From DASUBN01 sp035691665 (lineage in GTDB: Bacteria; Pseudomonadota; Gammaproteobacteria; Natronospirales; REEB76): a stretch of 64,000 nt of DNA. The DNA lies in contig DASSIS010000007.1 of assembly GCA_035691665.1 (NCBI GenBank), positions 1 to 64,000 on the forward strand. The letters are read 5' to 3'. Under the pieces are notes generated by a model. It made no database searches and was not told the origin of the DNA. It worked only from the letters and a program-made list of their open reading frames with translations. Position numbers and translations under genes: made by a program. The stretch's first letter is position 1. Every line of letters starts with the position of its first letter. Shown here one piece after another: positions 58,053 to 64,000 of this stretch.

Positions 58053-58307
58053 ATGACCCGGCACCCGTTCAACGGCAACATCGAAGGCAAGAAGGGCGTC
58101 ACCAGCACCCTGCACTACCAGGGCATCGTCGAGATCGTGGAAGACCGGAAAGCCGGGCGCTTCCATGCCTCTTACGGGATTTATCTGCATAATGGCCGCG
58201 GCCATCGCACCAGCGAGGAGAAGCGGGTCACGGTCGTGGGCGAGTTCAACACCGAGCAGGAAGCGCTGCAGACCGCCCTGGAGCAGGCGGGAAAATACTT
58301 CCGGTAA
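58053..58307 (+). CDS. Hypothetical small protein (84 aa)
   Basis: A soluble alpha/beta protein with GIYLHNGRGHRTSEEKRVTV and a helical C-terminus (TEQEALQTALEQAGKYF). A GGGGAGG site precedes the start. No family recognised. The 217 bases downstream to the next gene contain nothing I can identify. Confidence 0.65.
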   Translation: MTRHPFNGNIEGKKGVTSTLHYQGIVEIVEDRKAGRFHASYGIYLHNGRGHRTSEEKRVTVVGEFNTEQEALQTALEQAGKYFR

Positions 58308-58524
58308 GAGTGATTGAAGGGATGGCTACTCGGACATGGGCACGGTATTTGCCTCCATCTGGCCCTTGAAAACCTGCAATTTAGGGTGAGGAACGCCTTA
58401 TGTACCCTCCGGAAGATACCTGACGGGCGAAAAATGTGCCCTGCATATGGCGACGACCGTGGACAAGTGCTAGTTTTTTAAGAAGCCGGTCATCGACTGT
58501 TTGCCTGGTCGACGTTTCGTGTCT

Positions 58525-58908
58525 ATGACCTTATATGACCGCACGGGCGTTGCCGCCGCGTATAGCGACGACGATATGCATGTGTTCCTGTTCGGCGGCG
58601 AATCGGTCGCCTACCTGGACGCCGATGCCCTTTACACCTACCGTGGCGAGCTGATGGGCTGGTTCGAGGACGGCTGGCTGCGCGACAAGGATGGCCATTG
58701 TGTGGCTTTTTCCGAACGAGCGAAGGGAGGCCCGCCGCATTCCGTGCATGGGGAGAGGCCGTATCAGTCGGCTAAGCATGCCATCCCCACCCTGGAGCGC
58801 CAGGATCCGCGTTCATTGCGGCCGATCCATTCCAACGCCTGGTCCACACAGAGTGCGTCCGAATTCTTCTCGCGGCTGCGGCACGGCTGGCCCGGCGGAA
58901 TCACTTAG
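58525..58908 (+). CDS. 4-fold beta flower protein
   Basis: A 127-residue protein with the repeat phrases AAYSDDDMHVFLFGGESVAYL, GELMGWFEDGWLRDKDG, then CVAFSERAKGGPP. These are the strands of the 4-fold beta flower domain, a small family without known function. The start at 58525 (MTLYDRTG) is chosen because the domain begins there; a TTG further upstream has no support. Confidence 0.75.
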   Translation: MTLYDRTGVAAAYSDDDMHVFLFGGESVAYLDADALYTYRGELMGWFEDGWLRDKDGHCVAFSERAKGGPPHSVHGERPYQSAKHAIPTLERQDPRSLRPIHSNAWSTQSASEFFSRLRHGWPGGIT

Positions 58909-58953
58909 CGGGCGGGATGAGATCATCCTCCACCACCCTTAGCACACTTATAC

Positions 58954-59040
58954 CTAGCGCCGCTTCCCGAATATCTTCTTCCAGGCTTTCTCGAACTCAT
59001 CCGGGTGGGTGATGGAAGCGAGGTCTTTGGCACTCAGCTC
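58954..59040 (-). pseudogene. Duplicate 3' end of the scaffold gene
   Basis: 28 codons plus stop, minus strand: LSAKDLASITHPDEFEKAW then KKIFGKRR, against ISAKDLAGITDPDEFEKAW and KKVFGKRR at the end of the intact scaffold gene. About 80 percent identity at DNA level. It overlaps the CPBP stop codon. A displaced gene end. Confidence 0.85.
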
Positions 59041-59684
59041 CCCTTCTCCCGCCGCCCCTCCCTATCAGTCGCTACTGCAGACCGCAGGCGGTTCATCTCT
59101 CCCCGGCAGGCGGCCAGCACGATGCCGGGCTCGATGAGTGCGTCGATGATGAAGTGCGCCGCGATGCAGGGCATGAGCAGCCGTCCTGAGGCGAGGTAGA
59201 CCACCGCCAGCGCCGCGCCCAACACGCCGGTCACGAACGTCGCACCCAGTGTGGCTCGCAGGCTCTTGCCGAAGAGCCCCCAGATGCCGTGCGCGAGACC
59301 GAAGGTGAGGCCCGAGAGCAGTATCTGCACCGCCACGCTGGATCCCTGCCTCGCCAGGTGGTCCATCAACGCCCCGCGGAACACCGCTTCCTCGAGTATC
59401 CCGGCGAAGAGCGCCATGGGCAGCGCCAGGAGCTTGAGCATGGAGGGCCGGACCAGGTTTGCCCGTACCGAGGGCAGGTGCAGACTGGAAACGACGTAAG
59501 CCACCGTCACTGCCAAGGCCAGGAGCCACCCGAGGGCTGCACCGTGCCGCCCATCGGCGAAACCGATGTAAGCCATGAACTTCGCCGGGGATCCGAGGAA
59601 GCTCAACATCACGATCGCCCCTTCTGAGACCATGAACCCGGCCAGTATCAGGGCGGCCTTCTTCTCCACGCTCATCTTCGCCAT
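59034..59684 (-). CDS. CPBP intramembrane metalloprotease
   Basis: A 216-residue membrane protein of the CAAX-protease/bacteriocin-processing type. Motif 1 is EEAVFRG, motif 2 is GLAHGIWGL (metal His), motif 3 is CIAAHFIIDAL. Six or more helices. Family members process prenyl proteins or peptides, or confer bacteriocin immunity. It lies between the intact scaffold gene and a second copy of that gene's 3' end, so it appears as cargo that brought or created a new gene end. Confidence 0.88.
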   Translation of the reverse strand: MAKMSVEKKAALILAGFMVSEGAIVMLSFLGSPAKFMAYIGFADGRHGAALGWLLALAVTVAYVVSSLHLPSVRANLVRPSMLKLLALPMALFAGILEEAVFRGALMDHLARQGSSVAVQILLSGLTFGLAHGIWGLFGKSLRATLGATFVTGVLGAALAVVYLASGRLLMPCIAAHFIIDALIEPGIVLAACRGEMNRLRSAVATDREGRREKGS

Positions 59685-59802
59685 ATGCTTTCCCCTTTAC
59701 GTTGTTATTGGAGGCCAGAGGGGAGCATGCCACCTCTCCCGCTGGCCGCGGCAGGATAAATCATCACTACATGAAGATGACACCTGTCATCGACAACAGG
59801 GT

Positions 59803-60708
59803 TTAGCGTCGCTTCCCAAACACCTTCTTCCAGGCCTTCTCGAACTCATCCGGATCCGTGATCCCGGCCAAGTCTTTGGCGGAAATTTCGCCATCTCCTG
59901 CGGTACCCCCCTGGTTCAGCTTCGCCCCGGCCGCTTGTAGCCCCGCCGCGATCTTCGCCTGCGCCTCTTCGCTCCCGGTCGCCCGTTTGTTCTTTTGCGC
60001 GAACCCCCTTGCCTGGGCGTATTCCCATACCAGCTCCGCCGGATTCCGTCCCTGCTGCAGCGCGTTGTGGATGATCTCCGTCGTGTTCTGCCGCACGATG
60101 GCCGCCCGCTGCGCCGGGTCCGCATACCCTAAGCTTTGGAGCTCCCTGTCCCGCGCTTCTGCGGCGTAGCGGTAAGCCTCGGGATACTCCGGCTGGCTCT
60201 TGGCGAACTCCTGCTCCTGGGCCGTGGCCCAGTGAGCGGTCTGCTGCACCGCCGCCCGTTGCTGGGCAGCCTGCTCCTGCTGCTGGCGCCATTGCTGTAG
60301 CTCGGCGGTCGTGGATTGTACGTTGCCGAGCACGTGGTTGATGTAGTCCAGGGGCTTGGTCTGCGGATCCGGCAGAGGCGCGGCCGCCTGGGCCGGGAAC
60401 GGTTGCAGCCGCTGCGCGAGCTGCGCCTGCCACTCCCGGTAGGCCCTGAGCTCGTCCCTAAGCTGCTTCTTCTCCGCCCGCTCCTGCTGCAAGGCCTGTA
60501 GCGGCACGAACTTCTCCTGCTTGTTCGTTCTCTCTACTCCGGGTTCCGGTGCCTCCGCCTTCACCGGCTCTTTAGCCGCATCTGCGGCTGTTTCTGGCGT
60601 GGCTTCCGGCCGCTCCGGCAAGCCTTCGGAGAGCGCAGGACCCATCTCCTGACCTCTGCTCTCGAAGAACTTCGTCTCCGCTTCGTTCAACTGTGGCATC
60701 GCATTCAT
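59803..60708 (-). CDS. Phage scaffold-like protein (301 aa)
   Basis: A strongly charged, helical, Gln/Ala/Glu-rich protein (LQQERAEKKQLRDELRAYRE, QQWRQQQEQAAQQRAAVQQ) ending in ISAKDLAGITDPDEFEKAW. Coiled-coil prediction is strong by eye. It precedes the capsid gene in transcription order and is typical of capsid scaffolds. Good ribosome site (AAGGAGACACG). It is the last recognisable phage gene; portal and terminase, which should be upstream, are absent. Confidence 0.75.
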   Translation of the reverse strand: MNAMPQLNEAETKFFESRGQEMGPALSEGLPERPEATPETAADAAKEPVKAEAPEPGVERTNKQEKFVPLQALQQERAEKKQLRDELRAYREWQAQLAQRLQPFPAQAAAPLPDPQTKPLDYINHVLGNVQSTTAELQQWRQQQEQAAQQRAAVQQTAHWATAQEQEFAKSQPEYPEAYRYAAEARDRELQSLGYADPAQRAAIVRQNTTEIIHNALQQGRNPAELVWEYAQARGFAQKNKRATGSEEAQAKIAAGLQAAGAKLNQGGTAGDGEISAKDLAGITDPDEFEKAWKKVFGKRR

Positions 60709-60923
60709 CGTGTCTCCTTATGATTTAGGGTCTGGAAATGGGAAATCCGGCACGCGCCAAGCCTGGCAGGGGCTTCGCGGCGTGCAGTCGCCATCGGCGT
60801 ACGCGTGCTAGACTGACATCGTCGGTGCGGGGGCTTCGCTCAGGGGCGCAGGCATCATCACCGGATCGTCACGTTAACCTAAGGTGAAAACTGTCCGCTC
60901 TTCGGCGTCCAGGGAGTGGCCTT

Positions 60924-62171
60924 ATGTCGAACGAACTGCAGAGTGTCCCGGTCTCCGAGCTCGAACTCGGCATGTACGTCGCCAAGCTCGACCGGCCGTG
61001 GACCGACACCCCCTTCCTGTTCCAGGGCTTCTTCCTCCATCACGACGACGAGCTGGACCTCATCAGGCGCTACTGCAAGCACGTCTTCATCGACGTCACC
61101 CGCGGGGCCGCCCCGCAAGCGGAAGAGTCGCGCACCATCACCCGCGTCACCAACCTGCGTGGGCCCACGCCCGAACCCAAGCCCGCTCCCGCCGGCCGCC
61201 AGCGCATCACCTACGAGCGCACCGCGGCGGTCGAAAACGAGATGCCGACCGCCCGCGCCATCTACGACGACACCGCCGCGGCCGCCAAGAACGTCGTCCG
61301 TCATCTGCAGGAGACCGGCCATCTCAACATCGACATGGCCCAGCAGGTCGTCACCCAGGTCATGGACAGCGTGCTGCGCAACCCGGACGCCATGACCTGG
61401 CTCGCGCGCATGAAGACCCACGACGAGTACGTCTACCAGCACTCCGTGAACTCCTGCATCTGGGGCCTCGCCTTCGGCCGGCATCTGGGTCTCGACCGGC
61501 AGGCGATCTACGAGATCGGCCTCGGCAGCATGCTCCAGGACGTGGGCAAGACCCGCCTGCCCTCCCAGTTGCTGGCCAAGACCGGCAAGCTGTCGGAGAC
61601 TGAGCTTCGCGTCATCCGCTCCCACGTGGAGCACAGCGTCGCCATCATGCGCAACACCCCCGGCGTCACCCCGCGCATGCTCGACATGGCGCAATCCCAT
61701 CATGAGCGGTTCGACGGCAGCGGCTACCCGGCGGGGCTGAAAGGCAATGAGATCCCCACCTTCGCCAAGATCGGCGCCATGGTGGACTGCTACGACGCCC
61801 TCATCAGCCCCCGGCCCTATGCGGTGCAGCTCACGCCGCACCAGGCGCTGCGCGAGATCTATACCTGGCGCGGGAACCTGTTCCAGCCTGAGGTCGTCGA
61901 GCAGTTCATGCAGGTAGTGGGCGTCTTCCCCACCGGCAGCGTCGTCGAGCTCAACACCGGCGCGGTCGGCGTGGTCATCTCCCAGAACGAGACCCGGCGC
62001 CTGCGGCCGCGCCTCATGCTGATCCTGGACCCGAAGAAGAGGCGCCTGCCACGCTTCGAGACCGTGGACCTGTTCCAGGATCAGGAGTGGTCCAACACCG
62101 AGAAATACTGGATCGAGAAACACGTGGACGCCGCTGCCTACGGCATCGACCCCCAGTCGCTCTACCTCTGA
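60924..62171 (+). CDS. DUF3391-HD-GYP protein with QD in place of HD
   Basis: A 415-residue protein. Residues 1-130 are a DUF3391 domain (VSELELGMYVAKLDRPW). The HD-GYP domain follows: YQHSVNSCIWGLAFG, then MLQDVGKTRLP, where Gln205 stands at the His of the HD motif (Asp206 is kept), then SHVEHSVAIM, HHERFDGSGYPAGL and DCYDALISPRPY. HHE and GYP are intact. Loss of a metal ligand suggests altered c-di-GMP hydrolysis. First gene of a three-gene plus-strand operon. Confidence 0.9.
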   Translation: MSNELQSVPVSELELGMYVAKLDRPWTDTPFLFQGFFLHHDDELDLIRRYCKHVFIDVTRGAAPQAEESRTITRVTNLRGPTPEPKPAPAGRQRITYERTAAVENEMPTARAIYDDTAAAAKNVVRHLQETGHLNIDMAQQVVTQVMDSVLRNPDAMTWLARMKTHDEYVYQHSVNSCIWGLAFGRHLGLDRQAIYEIGLGSMLQDVGKTRLPSQLLAKTGKLSETELRVIRSHVEHSVAIMRNTPGVTPRMLDMAQSHHERFDGSGYPAGLKGNEIPTFAKIGAMVDCYDALISPRPYAVQLTPHQALREIYTWRGNLFQPEVVEQFMQVVGVFPTGSVVELNTGAVGVVISQNETRRLRPRLMLILDPKKRRLPRFETVDLFQDQEWSNTEKYWIEKHVDAAAYGIDPQSLYL

Positions 62172-62189
62172 GCGCGGACACCGGGCGCC

Positions 62190-63476
62190 ATGGGCGACAA
62201 CATCCTCTCGCTCCGGCCCAACCGGTCGCTGCTGCTGCGTTACCTCGAGTCGCACCTCGAGCAGACGCACCGCGACGACGAGCAACTGGCCTTGCTCATG
62301 ATCCAGATCCAGCGCGGTGCTGAGCTCTCCACCCTGTTCACCGCCCAATCCACCGAAGCCCTGTTGGAGCAGTTCGCTGCCCGCCTCGAAGGGGTCTGCC
62401 GCAAGCAGGATCGCATCGCGCGCACCAGCAACACCGCCTTCGCCATGTACCTGCCGGGCATCCTCAACGAAGGCCATGCCATGCTCGCGGCCAACAAGGT
62501 CATGCTCTCGCTGGCGCAGCCGTTCGCCGCCGAGGGCCGTAGCTTGCAGGCAGAGGTGAAGATCGGCATCGCGCTCTTCCCCGATCACGCCGCGAAAGCC
62601 GAGACCCTGGTGCAATGCGCCGAATCCGCGCTCGGCGCAGCCAAGGCCGGCAAGCTTCCTTATACCGTCTATTCCGGCGGCTCCCTCGACCGTATAGGGG
62701 AGTCCTGGGACATGGAGGGCGCCATCGACGCCGGGCTCAAGAACGGCGAGTTCGAGGTCCACTACCAGCCGAAGATAGATCTGCGCAATCGGCGCCTGGC
62801 CGGTGCCGAGGCGCTGGTGCGCTGGCGTCATCCCGAGCGCGGTCTCATACCGCCGGACGACTTCCTGCCGGTCGCCTCACGCACCGGCAAGCTCGCCTCG
62901 CTCACCTGGTCCGTGATCAACATGGCCTTGGAGAATGCCTCCCGCTGGCCCCGAGCTGCCGGGCCGCTCACCGTCGCGGTCAACATAGACCCGGCACTGC
63001 TCGACGAGGCCCTGGTGGGCCGGATCGCCGACGCCCTCGCCCTGTGGGGCACGCCGTCGGGAGCGTTCATCCTCGAAATCACCGAGACCGGCGTGATGCA
63101 GCAGCCCGAGCGGGGCTTCGCCACCCTCAAGCGGTTGCGCGACCGGGGCGTGCGCATCTGCGTGGACGACTTCGGCACCGGTTATTCCTCCCTGAGCAAC
63201 TTCCGCCATATCCCGGCGAATGCGCTCAAGATCGACCGTAGCTTCGTCACCCGGCTGCTCACCGACGAATTCGACGCGCGCATCGTGCGCAGCATCATCG
63301 GCCTGGCCAGGGCCTTCGACCTCGAGGCTGCCGCCGCCGGCGCCGAGAACTTCTCCATCCTCGGCAAGCTCGCGGCCCTGGGCTGCGACTACGCCCAGGG
63401 ATACTGCGTCAGCCCGCCGCTCCCCACCGACGCCTTCGCGGCGCTGGCCGTGGAATACGAACCCGTAGTGTTCTGA
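62190..63476 (+). CDS. Degenerate GGDEF-EAL protein, likely c-di-GMP receptor
   Basis: A 428-residue cytosolic protein. The GGDEF half has no active motif (RTSNTAFAMYL at that place). The EAL domain keeps EALVRW, AVNIDPAL, LEITETG, DDFGTGYSS and KIDRSF, but the usual AEGVE loop reads AAGAE: Ala383 stands where the catalytic Glu normally is. Family logic makes this a c-di-GMP-binding effector rather than an enzyme. Follows the HD-GYP gene by 18 bases. Confidence 0.88.
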   Translation: MGDNILSLRPNRSLLLRYLESHLEQTHRDDEQLALLMIQIQRGAELSTLFTAQSTEALLEQFAARLEGVCRKQDRIARTSNTAFAMYLPGILNEGHAMLAANKVMLSLAQPFAAEGRSLQAEVKIGIALFPDHAAKAETLVQCAESALGAAKAGKLPYTVYSGGSLDRIGESWDMEGAIDAGLKNGEFEVHYQPKIDLRNRRLAGAEALVRWRHPERGLIPPDDFLPVASRTGKLASLTWSVINMALENASRWPRAAGPLTVAVNIDPALLDEALVGRIADALALWGTPSGAFILEITETGVMQQPERGFATLKRLRDRGVRICVDDFGTGYSSLSNFRHIPANALKIDRSFVTRLLTDEFDARIVRSIIGLARAFDLEAAAAGAENFSILGKLAALGCDYAQGYCVSPPLPTDAFAALAVEYEPVVF

Positions 63477-63505
63477 ACCCGCCCCGAAACCCATAGGAGC
63501 CGATC

Positions 63506-63859
63506 GTGGAAAAAGGCCGGTTGTTCGTACATGACATCGACAGCGCCGTCTGCGCGTTCTGTCCCTACGGCACCGAGTTCGCCCGCGGCGACCATATCCT
63601 CATCTACGACGAGAAGACCGTGTTCGGCCGCCAGACCCGCGAGCGTCCGGTGGTGGTCACGGCCGTGAAGCTGTTCCGTTCCACCGGGCGCCAGATCACC
63701 CTCGAACTCATGATGATCTCCGACGCCGAAGCCGCGCAGATAGCTGAAGACAGCGACCTCACCGTGGACATCCTGCTCGCCCACCGCGCCGGCGTCGGCA
63801 ACTTCGACCCTAAGCGCCCGCCCGTGGTCGTGTACTTCGCGCCCGATGGAGCGGACTGA
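63506..63859 (+). CDS. Hypothetical protein of the c-di-GMP operon (117 aa)
   Basis: A soluble beta-rich protein with AVCAFCPYGTEFARGDHILIY (C-x-x-C near residues 16-19 with a Pro-Tyr after), GRQITLELMMISDAEA. No family recognised. It lies 29 bases after the degenerate EAL gene and before a strong terminator, so it is the third gene of that operon. Confidence 0.7.
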   Translation: MEKGRLFVHDIDSAVCAFCPYGTEFARGDHILIYDEKTVFGRQTRERPVVVTAVKLFRSTGRQITLELMMISDAEAAQIAEDSDLTVDILLAHRAGVGNFDPKRPPVVVYFAPDGAD

Positions 63860-63871
63860 GCATCCACCCCA

Positions 63872-63898
63872 AAAAACCCCGCGTGGAGCGGGGTTTTT
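63872..63898 (+). terminator. Terminator of the c-di-GMP operon
   Basis: AAAAACCCCGC pairs with GCGGGGTTTTT around a 5-base loop, directly after the 117-residue gene. Confidence 0.9.
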
Positions 63899-63969
63899 AC
63901 GGGTCTGTGCCAGAGCGCTTCTGTCTATAGGGTAAATACCCCGGCCGGATTAGTGTCTTCACCCAATAG

Positions 63970-63986
63970 ATTGTGTACAAAACAAT
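63970..63986 (+). promoter_or_regulatory. Inverted repeat upstream of the last gene
   Basis: ATTGT-N7-ACAAT ending 10 bases before an ATG; a possible operator overlapping the promoter of the gene that leaves the window. Confidence 0.35.
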
Positions 63987-63996
63987 ACGGAGAATT

Positions 63997-64000
63997 ATGG
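63997..64000 (+). CDS. Start of a gene cut by the window edge
   Basis: ATG at 63997 preceded by CGGAG at a good distance. Only the start codon is visible, so no product can be given. Confidence 0.3.

Noticed and set aside
40604..60923. Prophage attachment sites
   Set aside because: I compared the flanks for a direct repeat and for tRNA sequence and found neither; no integrase is present.
60879..62831. A 650-codon minus-strand frame opposite the HD-GYP and EAL genes
   Set aside because: It crosses two well-supported genes and a gap, with His/Val/Gly-rich shadow composition and no motif.
1..64000. CRISPR arrays, rRNA, tRNA and complete insertion sequences
   Set aside because: No regularly spaced repeats, no conserved RNA sequences and no transposase frame were seen.

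Overview
The window reads as a chromosomal segment of a GC-rich gammaproteobacterium that carries a decayed tailed-phage late module. Host markers are a homodimeric AceE-type pyruvate dehydrogenase, RNase T, GrxD, class II PyrC, RhlE, a PuuD-like membrane protein and an LpoB/COG3014/LPP20 lipoprotein cluster. The genus cannot be fixed from the sequence alone. I saw no rRNA, tRNA, CRISPR array, transposase or integrase.

Positions 1-9700: a partial gene, an HxlR regulator, and a minus-strand bufferin operon (bufA precursor, MNIO enzyme bufB, partner bufC, doxX). Then come rhlE, a GNAT enzyme, a FUSC-like protein, a beta carbonic anhydrase, several lipoproteins and a LysE exporter with a structured leader. 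Positions 9678-16002: pyruvate dehydrogenase aceE-aceF-VOC-lpdA on the minus strand. Positions 16172-24477: an M17 peptidase, pyrC, rnt, grxD, a BON lipoprotein, a DUF1289 protein, a PuuD-like protein, nadC and fadE.

Positions 24537-40603: two tandem GGDEF-EAL proteins with intact motifs, a DUF4382 lipoprotein, a PAS-GGDEF-EAL protein with a degenerate GGDEF, the LPP20/LpoB/COG3014/LPP20 cluster, an ATL-type DNA repair protein, and a PadR regulator with its membrane partner. After the phage module (60924-63859) are an HD-GYP protein with QD in place of HD and a GGDEF-EAL protein that lacks an active-site Glu. That makes five cyclic-di-GMP genes, three with damaged catalytic motifs.

Positions 40692-60708 hold phage late genes, nearly all on the minus strand. 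In transcription order these are a scaffold-like protein, an N4-gp56-type major capsid protein, a decoration protein, an adaptor, a propeller-like protein, internal proteins, a tail fibre and a lysis cassette. Terminase, portal, integrase and replication genes are absent. Accessory genes interrupt it: a CPBP protease, a plus-strand four-gene island, an HTH/nucleotidyltransferase pair, a DUF3892 protein and an acyltransferase. The lysozyme appears to have lost its catalytic Asp.

The most unusual signals are repeats. A palindromic element of 120-132 bp occurs four times (13211, 50032, 53222, 54429); its terminus supplies the stop codon of the flanking gene in two cases. Accessory insertions in the phage module are bordered by duplicated phage sequence: a second start of the 512-residue gene, a second 3' end of the scaffold gene, and a direct repeat around a two-gene cassette. 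Two phage proteins also share an N-terminal segment joined to different C-terminal domains.
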